From positions 2,118,001 through 2,182,000 of the forward strand of contig NC_063997.1 of the NCBI RefSeq assembly GCF_932276165.1: a stretch of 64,000 nucleotides of DNA, given 5' to 3'. This DNA is from Plutella xylostella (Eukaryota; Arthropoda; Insecta; Lepidoptera; Plutellidae). Positions 11,057-21,315 of this stretch are shown here, one piece after another (position 1 is the stretch's first letter; every line of letters begins with the position of its first letter). The position numbers were made by a program, and so were the translations under genes. The notes beneath the pieces were generated by a model that saw nothing but the letters and a program-made list of their open reading frames with translations, was not told where the DNA came from and ran no database searches.

Positions 11057-14000
11057 TTATGAGTTACGACGGCCGCACCGTCGTTGATGGCTGTATAGTC
11101 CAATAGCAGCACGACATTTTTTGCCACAATGGTTGCAGACGTAACGCGATTCCAACGGAGGAGACATAGCACGGCGAATTCTTTTCTGGTTTAGATTTTC
11201 AAGCCAGTCTTCATCATGCTTCGCCATGCCTGCTTGAATATCGCGGCGCCATTCAGGTCTCATTTCGGCGCGTGTTTCCCAGCTGTCTGTCTGTAATCCG
11301 AAACTATGCATGTCACGCTTGCAGCAGTCTTTAAAGCGTAGAGCTGGTCTTCCCACTGGTCGTTTGGTATCAGCGATCTGTCCCAGCATCACTTGGCGTG
11401 GCAACCTCCCAGAATCCATTCGGTGGACATGACCGAGCCAGCGGAGACGACGTTGCTTTAGGATGGCTGTTATACTGCAACAACGCGTCTTCTCCAGGAC
11501 ATTCCGATTTGTCACTTTGTCCTCCCACGTTACTCCAAGGATAGATCTTAGGCAACGCATATGGAAAGCATTAAGTTTGCGTTCTTGTTTAGCATAGGTA
11601 GTCCATGTTTCCGAAGCGTACAATAGTATACTTAGGACGCAAGTCTGGTATACAAGGACTTTGGTGTGAGTGGTGAGCTTTGAGTTTCTCCATACGCGAG
11701 TATAAAGCTTTCCAAATGAGGTCGATGCTTTGCCAATCCGAGAGTCTATTTCCTTGTCAGTTGTCAGAGCTGATGTGGTTATTGAACCGAGGTAGCAGAA
11801 GTGATCCACGACATCAAGGACAGCGCCGTCGAGTGTGATCGTAGGCGGCCGATCCACACTTTGCACCATGACCACAGTCTTCTTGGGATTGATACTCATT
11901 GAAAATAAGTGACATGCCTTGCTAAACCTCGTCAACAGCTCCTGAAGCTCATTTTCTGAGTTTGCGACAAGTGCAGCATCATCAGCATATAACAGTTCTC
12001 TAGCAATTAAGTCTAGGCGTAGTCTTTTTGACTTTAGGAGACCGATGTTAAATAATCTCCCGTCTGTTCTGGTATGCAGATGTACCCCGACATCACAATT
12101 CTCAAAGGCAGTCAGAAGTATTGCCGATAGGAAGATCCCGAATAGGGTAGGAGCAAGCACGCAACCCTGTCTAACCCCACGGTTGACACAAAACGCTGTG
12201 GACCTCTCACCGTCGAACATTACAGAGCCGTTCATATTGTCATGAAATGAACGAACAAGCTTAAGAAGCTTTGGAGGACATCCAACTCTGCACAGCACTT
12301 CATAAAGTCCCTTTCTACTCACGGTGTCGAACGCCTTGTTTAGGTCGACGAATGCCATGTATAGTGGAGTGCGATGTTCACGGCACTTTTCTTGTAACTG
12401 ACGAAGGGTGAAAATCATGTCGGTTGTAGAACGACCAGCTCTAAATCCACATTGCGATTCAGGGTATATTCTGGCGGCTAAAGTTTCCAGTCTATTGAGT
12501 ACAACCTTTGCAAATGCCTTGCCCGCTATACTTAGCAATGAGATGCCCCTGTAACTATTGCAGTCTCCTCTGTCACCTTTGCCTTTATATAGGGTGATTA
12601 TTTCAGCGTCTCTCATGTCTTGAGGTATTGTCTCTTCATCCCAGCAACGCAATAGAAGTGCATACAGGGGAGATGAGACGCAGCCAAGCCGAATGAGTTC
12701 AGCAGGCAAGTTATCAAGGCCTGTACTTTTTCCCAGTTTTAGACCACGTACGGCTTTAAAGAATTCGTCACCTGTGGGAGGATTGTCAAGCTCGGTCACA
12801 ACAGAATGAGTCGCAAAAATAGCCAGCGCATCCGGGTGTATATCAACTTCCAGAGAATACAGGTTTGAGTAATGTTGTGCCCATCTTGTAAGTTCTTCAT
12901 TCTTGTCGGCAATCGGATTTCCATCCAGATCTTTAATCGCGGCACGTTTTCTTTTAGTTGGGCCGATTGCTCGTTTTATTCCCTGGTACATACCCCTCAA
13001 GTCACCAGTGTCACGACATTTCTGTATCGACTGGCATAGTTTGGACCAGTATTCATTTGCGCAGTTACGACTGACTCTTTGTACTTCGGATTTTGCTGCT
13101 TTGTAAGTAGATTGTCTCGCCAGATCATTGTGTGAGTTTAGGAGATCAATATGAGCAGCTCTCTTTACCTCAATGAGTGGTAGCAGAATATGTGCATACT
13201 CAGCAAACCAGTCGCTAGCAACTTTCTCTTTTCTCCCGAAAATATTTTCTGCCGCGGACATTATTTTTTGCTTTATCATGTGCCACATATCTTCCACACT
13301 TGCACATTCAGCCAGATGTTCGGCACTAAGTTGGTGATTAATCAGCTCCTCAAGTTTTTTGCAACGATCTTGGTCCATCATAGCTGCGGTGTTCAATGCG
13401 ACCTTGCGACTAGTGCTTATAGCCGAATGAATCCTTTTCGGGTTGTGACGGGTCTTCGCCATGACTAGAGAATGATCAGTATTACAGTCAGCGCTATGGT
13501 AAGTACGCGAATTCAGAATGTCACGGAGGTCTTTCCTTCTAGTAATGATAAAGTCTATTTGGTGCCAGTGGCCCGATCGCGGATGTTTCCATGATACTTT
13601 GTGCATCAGTTTGTTTTTGAAGTAGGTGTTAGTTACACAGAGAGAGTTTAGAGCGCAGAGTTCCAGCAATCGTTGACCGTTTTCATTCATATTACCAAGT
13701 CCATGTGAGCCAATACACTCCGGCCAGTCATTCGTGTTCCGACCTATCCTAGCATTAAAATCACCAAGCAAAAGGAGTTTGTCAGAAGCTTGAACTTTCT
13801 CTAGTACTCGTTGTAGGTCTTCATAAAACTTGTCCTTTACATCCGCTGGAGCTTTTAAGGTTGGAGCATAGGCTGATATAAAAGTAATAGGCCCAGCAGT
13901 CGACATTAGTCTTAAGGTCATCAATCGCTCAGATAGATATTCAGGTGTTTGAATACAGCCGAGTAAACCGTTTCGAACCGCGAACCCGACACCATGCTCG

Positions 14001-14290
14001 CGCCGCTCACCGTTGTTTTTTCCTTTCCAGAAAAAGGAGTAATTATCTTCGCGCAAACTGCCCTCCTCTAGAAGTCTGGTCTCCTGGAGCGCAGCTATGT
14101 CAATGCGAAGGCGGAGCAGCTCTCTGTCTATGATTGCAGTTTTCCTTATTTCAGGCATAATGTCAGCTGTTGATAAATGATCATCATTTCCGAGAAGCAT
14201 CGTTCGAACATTCCATGTGGCAAACCTAGTTGTTGGGAGATTATCGTTTTTGTTTTTTCTTTGATTTCTGCTAGGTGCATCAATACTCAT
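11057..14290 (-). CDS. LINE polyprotein: APE endonuclease + reverse transcriptase + C2HC finger
   Basis: A single frame of 1077 residues from the first ATG at 14290. The frame is open further, to a stop at 14366-14368, but only a GTG at 14326 precedes this ATG. The N-terminal endonuclease shows TWNVRTM, the QETR glutamate (E70), GDFNARIG (D177) and TDHSLV (H273). The reverse transcriptase shows FVDLNKAFDTVSR (D649), GVRQGCVLAPTLFG and YADD (768-771). The thumb-like end has YASETW and RLRWLGHVHRM. A C-terminal finger has C1052, C1055, H1068 and C1072 with the ...RAAIGLYSH... spacing known from several LINE C-termini. No gag-like ORF1 was seen. The protein would nick target DNA and prime reverse transcription there. 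All key residues visible are intact. Confidence 0.92.
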   Translation of the reverse strand: MSIDAPSRNQRKNKNDNLPTTRFATWNVRTMLLGNDDHLSTADIMPEIRKTAIIDRELLRLRIDIAALQETRLLEEGSLREDNYSFFWKGKNNGERREHGVGFAVRNGLLGCIQTPEYLSERLMTLRLMSTAGPITFISAYAPTLKAPADVKDKFYEDLQRVLEKVQASDKLLLLGDFNARIGRNTNDWPECIGSHGLGNMNENGQRLLELCALNSLCVTNTYFKNKLMHKVSWKHPRSGHWHQIDFIITRRKDLRDILNSRTYHSADCNTDHSLVMAKTRHNPKRIHSAISTSRKVALNTAAMMDQDRCKKLEELINHQLSAEHLAECASVEDMWHMIKQKIMSAAENIFGRKEKVASDWFAEYAHILLPLIEVKRAAHIDLLNSHNDLARQSTYKAAKSEVQRVSRNCANEYWSKLCQSIQKCRDTGDLRGMYQGIKRAIGPTKRKRAAIKDLDGNPIADKNEELTRWAQHYSNLYSLEVDIHPDALAIFATHSVVTELDNPPTGDEFFKAVRGLKLGKSTGLDNLPAELIRLGCVSSPLYALLLRCWDEETIPQDMRDAEIITLYKGKGDRGDCNSYRGISLLSIAGKAFAKVVLNRLETLAARIYPESQCGFRAGRSTTDMIFTLRQLQEKCREHRTPLYMAFVDLNKAFDTVSRKGLYEVLCRVGCPPKLLKLVRSFHDNMNGSVMFDGERSTAFCVNRGVRQGCVLAPTLFGIFLSAILLTAFENCDVGVHLHTRTDGRLFNIGLLKSKRLRLDLIARELLYADDAALVANSENELQELLTRFSKACHLFSMSINPKKTVVMVQSVDRPPTITLDGAVLDVVDHFCYLGSITTSALTTDKEIDSRIGKASTSFGKLYTRVWRNSKLTTHTKVLVYQTCVLSILLYASETWTTYAKQERKLNAFHMRCLRSILGVTWEDKVTNRNVLEKTRCCSITAILKQRRLRWLGHVHRMDSGRLPRQVMLGQIADTKRPVGRPALRFKDCCKRDMHSFGLQTDSWETRAEMRPEWRRDIQAGMAKHDEDWLENLNQKRIRRAMSPPLESRYVCNHCGKKCRAAIGLYSHQRRCGRRNS

Positions 14291-14365
14291 CCTGTTGCAG
14301 ACACTATGACATGCCTGTTGCTCCACACACCTATAGAAGCGCAGAATGAGGGGCGGACCAGTACC

Positions 14366-15027
14366 TTATTGGCCGGGGGCTGCCCAGCTTAGGCAGGCGG
14401 TAACTGGTCAATTAGCCGCGATGGACTATCCTACCGACAGGAGCCACCCCTGGCGCCCGCGCACACGCCCATCAGCGCCGGGCTTATGACCGGTGACTGC
14501 GACTCCCCGTGTTGTGTTCCGCACCGATTTAGGTACGAGTGGAGTGTCCTCTCCACAGGCGCTGCATGCCTGGGACACGTTTTAAAGACCGCGAACTTGC
14601 CCAGCGTCCGTGACCTTCTCTCGACCTCTACGGCTGAGTCCTCAGGAATGACGAGTCATTACGTGAGGGGCCGCGTTGGTTGCAGGAGCTGCCGACTTGT
14701 TCGGGTTAGACCTTAATGTCGCCTACGGTACTCCGGATCCGTCGCCCCATCCGCCAGCGTGTGCCGTACCGAAGCCCACCTTCTCCGCCACATCTACCGT
14801 TAGGGTCTTCACCCGTAACCCTGGGCACGGGGTCCACGATATACCCCGCAGAACTGGGTCCCTGTCCGAACTTCGCCACCCGCACACTCCGGCCTACTGG
14901 AGTGTGGGGTGCCCACCCCCGCGACATGGACGCGCCGGACAGGACTTACCTTGGTGGAGTGCAGGGAAGATGACCCTGTCCCCCCCAAGACCGGGTTAAT
15001 GACTCGTATGATTCCGAGACCAAAGGC
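14366..15027 (-). other. LINE 5' untranslated region
   Basis: GC- and CpG-rich compared with the window, as LINE promoters often are. Many short frames cross it on both strands; none resembles a known protein. It contains several short inverted repeats (for example around 14870-14960). Confidence 0.6.
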
Positions 15028-15075
15028 TTTTATTAGTAAGGTGTTTTAAATAATGTTATTAGTAAAAAGTTCATA

Positions 15076-18000
15076 ATGGAACAAGACTTAAAAAGGCTGA
15101 TAGCTGCGAGAGGCCAGTTAAAAGGCACAATTACAAGATTGTATAATTTCATTAGTAATGAAACCGAGTTTAATAAAGGTACGCTTGAACAATTGAAGGT
15201 TAAAAAGGAATTGTTGGTCCAAACCTTCCAACAATATTGTGATTTAAATATAGATATATCTGTTCTAGATTCACAAAATTGCGAGGATTTCGAGCGCATC
15301 GAAAATCAATACTTTGCAATAATGGCTGCCATTAATGAAAAATTGACTCCCAAAACAAATTGTGAGGTTGGTAAACCATCTACCAGCTGCAGCAACCTGA
15401 CTAAGTTGCCCAGGATAGAAATACCGAGGTTCAGCGGACAGGTGGGTGATTATCACAGTTTTATCTCATTATTTAAAAGTGTAATTGATCAAGATGGCCG
15501 TTTGTCACAATGCGACAAATTTTTCTATTTAAAATCATTGCTCGAACAAGATGCCGCTGAACTGGTGAAACACCTAAGCCTATCTGATGCTAATTACTCA
15601 CTAGCTTTATCCTTGCTGGCTGAAAGGTATGACAATAAGCTTAGAATCATTAACTTTCACATCTCATCAATTTTAGATATACAGCAAATAAATAAGTGCT
15701 CAGCCTCAATGCTAAGAAACATTGTTTCACAAACAAAACAACACATAGCTGCCTTACAAACACTTGATGTACCAGTTCAATCCTGGGATTTAATTATAAT
15801 TTCCATTTTGCAAAGGAAAATTGATCAGGGCACGTTTAGGTTTTTCCATTCAGAGCTTAAACAAAATACATTGCCTAAGCTAGATTATTTTCTAAACTTT
15901 TTAGAGCAACGTGCAACCATTCTTGAGACCGTGGCTGAGGCTGGCCATAGCCATGCTCACCCTACCCGAGTAGTGAACAAGAGCCACGGAGCGAGCCTCG
16001 TGACCACAACAGGAAGTACCACCAGCTCCAGCACAAGATGCTGCGACTTCTGTAAGTCTAAATATCACAAGTTGTATCAATGTCAAAAGTTTCAATTAGC
16101 TTTGCCAACTGAACGTGTGCTGTTTATTCAAAATAATAAGTTGTGTTCACTTTGCTTAAATCAGCATAACAATAGAAAGTGTTTCTTTGTATTCAAGTGT
16201 AGCATATGTAAGGAGCGTCATAATACGTTATTACACGTAGATAATGTACCAGAAATACCTAAGCAGGTATCGGTATCAATGGGCCAATATGGCAATATAT
16301 TACTACCAACTATTAAGGTAGGTTTAGTAGATAAGCTTGGCAATACGGTTTATGCCAAGGCTTTATGTGACTCAGGTAGTCAAATATCATTCATTTCATC
16401 AGATTTAGCTGATCAAATTAGTTGTGAATTAAAAGATGAGCAAACTATAATTAGTGGCATATGTCAAGGGAAAAACAAAACTGCAAAGAAGGCTAAGTTT
16501 ACAATATATTCTGAAAATAATGATTACAGCTTAAAGCTAACATGTTGCATTGTTTCAAAAATAACTTGCGATTTACCACAATTTGATGTAGATATTGGTA
16601 GCTTAAACATACCGACTCACATCAAGTTAGCTGACAGGGATTTCAATAAAAGTGAACCAATATCAATTTTATTGGGTTGTGATATATTTTTCAAAATTCT
16701 TTTGCGTGAACAATTGCCAATAATTCCTGGCGGGTTATATTTACATGACACGCGTTTTGGTTATGTTGTGGCAGGACAATTACCGTTACAACGAAGCCCG
16801 GCCACCACGTCACAACAGATAACAGCTGTTAGCAACTTTTGTAACCTTGACAATGAAATTAGCTCACGTGAGGTCGATGACACTCTTACATCTATTGATA
16901 GCTCACTCAAACAGCTGTGGCGGTGCGAGCAGGTGCCGCAGATTTATAAGGAGGCTTCATCTGAGCAGGAACTAGCAGAAACAATGTTTCAGGAGTCAGT
17001 CCAGCTAGAACACTGTAAATTTCAGGTAAAGCTACCTTTAAAGCAAGAGTTTAATGAAGTCAGGCTGGGTAATTCTTTATCTCGAGCCTTACAGAGGTTC
17101 TATAACTTAGAAAAAAGGTTTTTAAAGGATCCGTTGCTTTTTCAGCAATATAAACAATTTATTGATGAATATGTTTCGCTTGGGCATGCGAAATATGTTG
17201 ATATTGAAAGTTACAATTTAGAAGAGGATCCTGTATATTTTCTGTCTCATCACCCTGTGATTAATGAAAGTAGTAAAACTACGCGGTTAAGGGTAGTTTT
17301 CGACGGTTCAATGCAGACCGATCGAAACATTTCATTAAATGACTTAATGTTAAATGGACCTTGTGTGCAAAACAGTTTGTTTAATATATTAATATTATTT
17401 CGATTGCATAAATTTGTCTTAGTAACTGACATAAAAAAGATGTTCAGAAACATTAAACTTGATCCATCACAATGCTCAATTCAGAACATACTATGGCGTA
17501 GTAGCCCACAAGAAAGAATTAAATGTATTCAATTATTAACAATTACATATGGATTAAAAAGTTCGAATTATTTAGCAACGAGATGCCTAAACGAATTAGC
17601 ACATAGATATAAGGATAAGTATCCTTTAGGTTCCGATATGTTGCTTAACAATACATTTGTTGATGACATAACAGCTTCTAGCAATAGCTTAGAAGAATTA
17701 GGTAAAATCAAAGAACAATTAATTGAGCTGCTTGCCTTGGGCGGGTTCCAATTGCATAAGTGGTGTTCCAACAATAGTGAATTATTACAAAACATTCCAC
17801 AAGCCGAGCTTAACCTTACTGAATTGGAGTTAGGAAAAAATGAGACTGCATTTGTTAAAACATTGGGGCTTAAGTACAATGTGAATACTGATACGCTTTC
17901 TATAAGCTGTCAACAACAAGAATTATTAGATTCATACACTAAAAGAAAGGCCTTAAGCATTCTCAGTACGTTGTATGACCCACTTGGTCTTGTGGGACCA

Positions 18001-19710
18001 ATTATAGTTATGGCAAAACTTATAATGCAGCAAACGTTCTTGTTAAAAATTAATTGGGATTGCTTACTTTCAATTGAATTAAATCAACAGTTCAGGGAAT
18101 TTGTTCATAATTTAAATATGACAAATATAGTAATCCATAGAAACATAAATACACATAATGTCAAATCGATTGAGTTGATTGGATTTGCTGACGCATCACA
18201 CAAGGCATATGGATGTTGTTTATATATACGTACCATAGACGAGCATGGTAATGTTAAGATTAATCTTTTATGCTCTAAATCGAGAATTAATCCCATCAAA
18301 CCATTGAGCACTCCTAGGCTAGAGCTTAACAGTGCATTATTGCTTGCAACACTTACTAAAAGGATTGTTAAATGTTTGAAGTCAAAATTCAACATAAGAG
18401 TGTATCTATATGTTGACTCTAAGATAGTACTAGCATGGTTAGATACAGAACCTATAAAACTAACTGTTTATGTAGCAAACCGAGTCAAATTTATAAAAGA
18501 ATTAACAAAAGGCATTTCGTGGTTGTATGTGAACACCTCTGATAACCCTGCAGATTGTCTTTCTAGGGGTGTGAAGCCTCATTTATTGCAAAATAATGAG
18601 TTATGGTTTCACGGGCCATCATTCTTAACAAGTGCGAATTACTTACATACTTGTGAAGATATAGATATACCTACAGAGGTGCCCGAGATAAAAAATTGCA
18701 ATACTGCGTGTGTGCAGGAAGATGAGTTTAACTTGTTATCTCAATACTCGAGTATTCATACGCTAACGAGAATAGTAGCATTAATTTATAGATTCTATAA
18801 CAACTGTAGAACAAAGAAAGAAGATAGGCTTCTGTCACAGATATCATGCAAAGAGCTAGACTTTGCTCTAAAGGTAATTATTAGGCAGGATCAAAAAACG
18901 CATTTTGCTCCTGAGTTAGGTGCATTAAGTGCTGACAAGCCAATTAAGTCTAATTTAAGACAGGTGAATCCGTTTGTAGATAGTTTTGGACTATTAAGAG
19001 TGTCTGGAAGGCTTCAGCATGCCGATGTTCCGTTCTTTAAAAAACATCCAATTATATTGCCAAAAGGGTCTGTCATTACTCAATTAATAATATTAAATGA
19101 GCACAAGCTATTAATGCATGCTGGACAAAAATTATTATTAGCAAGCTTGAGTCAGAGATATTATATTTCAAATGGCTTACGGGAAGTTAAAAAGGTTATA
19201 CACAAGTGTGTTATATGTTTTAGGCTGAAAGCTGAAACGTCACAACAGCTTATGGGTTCTTTACCGGCTGACAGGGTCAATCCAAACCGTGTATTTGAAA
19301 TAGTAGGAATAGATTATGGTGGTCCATTTTCAGTCAAATTACATCGAGTAAGGAAACCTTTGATTTATAAGGCTTACATTGTCTTATTTGTGTGCTTCAC
19401 TACGAAAGCGATACATATAGAATTAGTATCTAATATGACTACAGAAAGCTTCCTTCAATGTCTGAAAAGATTTATTTCCAGGCGAAATAAACCATCAGTA
19501 ATTTACTGCGACAATGCTGCTACGTTTAGGTCAGCTAATACTCAACTCAGCGAATTATATAAATTACATAACAATGTTGATCACCAAAACAGTGTAATTA
19601 ATTATGCTTCACAAATAGGTATTCAATTTAGTTTTATACCTAGTTATAGCCCAATATCCAAATATTGGGCTATAACTAGGTCTTTGGGAAAGTGGTATAA
19701 AGAGTGCTAA
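15076..19710 (+). CDS. BEL/Pao gag-pol polyprotein, frame broken near its integrase core
   Basis: 1544 residues from the ATG at 15076. A gag-like N-terminus (DUF1759-type region around residues 108-260) is followed by a Cys/His-rich knuckle region from C322. A retropepsin-like protease has its catalytic Asp in LCDSGSQ (D432). Reverse transcriptase has D785 in VTDIKKMF and the active-site FVDD at 861-864. The Pao-type linker and RNase H follow (GFADAS, D1039). The integrase has the zinc-binding set H1343, H1348, C1378, C1381 and catalytic D1413 and D1479. The frame then reads through a 20-bp palindrome (19638-19681) into a short unrelated tail and stops at 19710. The rest of the integrase continues in another frame from 19682. 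Confidence 0.93.
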   Translation: MEQDLKRLIAARGQLKGTITRLYNFISNETEFNKGTLEQLKVKKELLVQTFQQYCDLNIDISVLDSQNCEDFERIENQYFAIMAAINEKLTPKTNCEVGKPSTSCSNLTKLPRIEIPRFSGQVGDYHSFISLFKSVIDQDGRLSQCDKFFYLKSLLEQDAAELVKHLSLSDANYSLALSLLAERYDNKLRIINFHISSILDIQQINKCSASMLRNIVSQTKQHIAALQTLDVPVQSWDLIIISILQRKIDQGTFRFFHSELKQNTLPKLDYFLNFLEQRATILETVAEAGHSHAHPTRVVNKSHGASLVTTTGSTTSSSTRCCDFCKSKYHKLYQCQKFQLALPTERVLFIQNNKLCSLCLNQHNNRKCFFVFKCSICKERHNTLLHVDNVPEIPKQVSVSMGQYGNILLPTIKVGLVDKLGNTVYAKALCDSGSQISFISSDLADQISCELKDEQTIISGICQGKNKTAKKAKFTIYSENNDYSLKLTCCIVSKITCDLPQFDVDIGSLNIPTHIKLADRDFNKSEPISILLGCDIFFKILLREQLPIIPGGLYLHDTRFGYVVAGQLPLQRSPATTSQQITAVSNFCNLDNEISSREVDDTLTSIDSSLKQLWRCEQVPQIYKEASSEQELAETMFQESVQLEHCKFQVKLPLKQEFNEVRLGNSLSRALQRFYNLEKRFLKDPLLFQQYKQFIDEYVSLGHAKYVDIESYNLEEDPVYFLSHHPVINESSKTTRLRVVFDGSMQTDRNISLNDLMLNGPCVQNSLFNILILFRLHKFVLVTDIKKMFRNIKLDPSQCSIQNILWRSSPQERIKCIQLLTITYGLKSSNYLATRCLNELAHRYKDKYPLGSDMLLNNTFVDDITASSNSLEELGKIKEQLIELLALGGFQLHKWCSNNSELLQNIPQAELNLTELELGKNETAFVKTLGLKYNVNTDTLSISCQQQELLDSYTKRKALSILSTLYDPLGLVGPIIVMAKLIMQQTFLLKINWDCLLSIELNQQFREFVHNLNMTNIVIHRNINTHNVKSIELIGFADASHKAYGCCLYIRTIDEHGNVKINLLCSKSRINPIKPLSTPRLELNSALLLATLTKRIVKCLKSKFNIRVYLYVDSKIVLAWLDTEPIKLTVYVANRVKFIKELTKGISWLYVNTSDNPADCLSRGVKPHLLQNNELWFHGPSFLTSANYLHTCEDIDIPTEVPEIKNCNTACVQEDEFNLLSQYSSIHTLTRIVALIYRFYNNCRTKKEDRLLSQISCKELDFALKVIIRQDQKTHFAPELGALSADKPIKSNLRQVNPFVDSFGLLRVSGRLQHADVPFFKKHPIILPKGSVITQLIILNEHKLLMHAGQKLLLASLSQRYYISNGLREVKKVIHKCVICFRLKAETSQQLMGSLPADRVNPNRVFEIVGIDYGGPFSVKLHRVRKPLIYKAYIVLFVCFTTKAIHIELVSNMTTESFLQCLKRFISRRNKPSVIYCDNAATFRSANTQLSELYKLHNNVDHQNSVINYASQIGIQFSFIPSYSPISKYWAITRSLGKWYKEC
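19638..19681. repeat. Perfect 20-bp palindrome disrupting the integrase frame
   Basis: The arms ACCTAGTTATAGCCCAATAT (19638-19657) and its exact inverse (19662-19681) are separated by CCAA. The left arm lies in normal integrase coding sequence; the right arm is an inverted copy of it, replacing what the family normally has here and shifting the frame. This pattern fits a local template switch during DNA or retroviral-type synthesis. Confidence 0.85.
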
Positions 19711-20233
19711 GTATCACTTGAAGAGAGTAGTAGGAAATCAGGTACTTACCTACGAAGAGTTAAATTCTGTCGTTGTTCAAGTCGAAGGAGTCTTAAACTC
19801 ACGACCATTAACTGCCCTGCAAACAGCTGATACAAATGACATGTCGTACTTAACACCTGGTCATTTTCTAACGGGTGCTCCCCTATCGTTCATTCCAGAC
19901 CCAGATGTTACTTATATACCTACCAATCGGCTGTCATTCTGGAGACAGTGTACCCAAATGGTGCAAAGTTTTTGGAAGTTGTGGTCCAAGCAGTACTTAG
20001 TACAGTTGCAAAATAGGCCTAAGTGGCAGAATTCTCTTCCTAATATCGAAGTAGGAACATTAGTTTTATTGAGGAGTGATAACATTCCTCCTTTGAGTTG
20101 GCCAATGGCACGTGTTGTTGAAACGTTCCCAGGTTCAGATGGCAAAGTTAGGGCATTGTCAGTCAAAACAACAAAAGGTACTGTGATACGGACAAGTGTT
20201 ACCAAAGTATGTGTACTACCTATCGATAAATAA
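19682..20233 (+). pseudogene. BEL/Pao integrase C-terminal segment, out of frame
   Basis: This frame resumes immediately after the palindrome with Leu-Trp-Glu, where BEL/Pao integrases carry the last catalytic acidic residue. It runs to a stop at 20231-20233. It contains the ELNSVVVQVEGVLNSRPLT block and a DUF5641-type C-terminal domain with LTPGHFLTGAPL, a Trp-rich segment (FWRQ, FWKLW), VGTLVLLRSD and a final WPMARVVETFPGSDG. It cannot be read from the upstream frame without a shift, so this copy most likely makes no complete integrase. Confidence 0.88.
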
Positions 20234-21089
20234 GCCTGGAACGTGTTGGTTCCATTGTGGTGCTCATTGGGCTCGCCTTACTCAACTAATTTACATTGTA
20301 AAAATTGTTTAGTTTGTATTAAAGCAATATAATTATGTGGCTAAATAGGTTACAGTAGTTTATCTTAAGACTTACAATTGTTATTAAACTTAAAATTTGT
20401 GTCTTTACTGTTCAGGTGTAAAGTTAAAATATACCTAGGTACATTGCTGTATTTCATTATACTTGTACATATTTCCCATTTATGTTTACTGATGATGTGT
20501 TACCTATCTATCTAAATGCATGTAAAGATATGATATGCCATAGTAAATAAATGTATTTGTAAACATAAGTAAGTTCGTTTAGGTAAAGGTCAATAAAATG
20601 CAGTGTGATTAATAAAAATATAAGTTTAATACATGTTATTGTGTTACTTTAAACATAGTTAAATTAATTATCTAAGTTATTCACTTGCACAAATAGGTTG
20701 CAGTCACAAATTAGTTGGTGTAACTGGTTGGTCAGTTCACACATATACCTGTTATAAGTACATAACTATTAATGTGTCTTAATAAAATTTATGAATGCAT
20801 GATTGTGTCTACCTGTGTGTACTTGCTAATTTTGTGTGAGCAATGTTAGTCAATGTAATCTGCGTAGATAGATATGTAACATTACTTAACTGTAGTTATT
20901 AACTATTATTACAGGATAAGGTGTCGTTAATGTCTTACTCCATGTGTTTAAATTAAGTAGTTGCTTAAATAGTTATACATTGGTTCAATCAAAGTTTCTA
21001 AATTGTTTGTTATCACTATCACATGGGTATAGGTGTTAATTTTTTCATATAAAGTCATTAGGATATATCTTTGCCGTTGGGCGCAATTA
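20234..21089 (+). other. BEL/Pao 3' untranslated region
   Basis: 856 bases without a coding frame; there is no env-like frame. The sequence before the 3' LTR (TTGCCGTTGGGCGCAATTA) lacks the usual purine-rich tract. Confidence 0.6.
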
Positions 21090-21315
21090 TGTACGAAACG
21101 CACATATAGATTTATACCTACATAGCTAGCTATAGTAAACAGATGTATAGCATATATGTTAGTATCTGTAAGTAGCTATAGATTAAGTTCAGTTACCTCA
21201 TTACCGCGGTCGCATTAACTTCTCATGTACTTAGCCTAGCCAAATTAAATAATTATTTGAATACAGTCCACTTAAAACGAATTTATATGTGAGTTTAATT
21301 TACCAGCCCCTCACA
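21090..21315 (+). repeat. BEL/Pao 3' LTR (226 bp)
   Basis: It reads identical to the 5' LTR at 9817-10042. It is followed by the duplication GTGAT at 21316-21320 and then by the interrupted repeat. Confidence 0.9.

Larger units (their letters stand above)
11008..15027 (-). mobile_element. Full-length endonuclease/reverse-transcriptase LINE (RTE-like), antisense in BEL/Pao
   Basis: On the minus strand it has a GC-rich 5' region of roughly 0.7 kb (15027 to about 14366), one long open frame, and a 3' end at CCAATGATG (11008). It is bracketed by the 10-bp duplication TTTTATTAGT. The ATG-rich 3' end, the WNVRTM start of the endonuclease and the RLRWLGHVHRM block fit the RTE/Proto2 group, but a phylogeny is needed. 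The intact frame and exact duplication make it a candidate recently active element. It inserted after the BEL/Pao element was in place or into its parental copy. Confidence 0.85.
9817..21315 (+). mobile_element. BEL/Pao LTR retrotransposon
   Basis: Complete LTR-to-LTR element of about 7.5 kb once the 4.0-kb antisense LINE is removed. It has identical 226-bp LTRs, a 5-bp duplication, a leader of about 1 kb and one gag-pol frame whose domain order is typical of BEL/Pao (protease, reverse transcriptase, RNase H, integrase). An 856-bp 3' untranslated region follows. A candidate primer-binding site starts TGG at 10046, just after the LTR, but I cannot name the tRNA. No clear polypurine tract precedes the 3' LTR. 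The gag-pol frame is broken at 19638-19681, so this copy is probably not autonomous. Confidence 0.9.

Noticed and set aside
14486..14999. Plus-strand frames of 76-107 codons as genes
   Set aside because: They are antisense to the GC-rich 5' region of the inner LINE; high G+C lengthens random frames.
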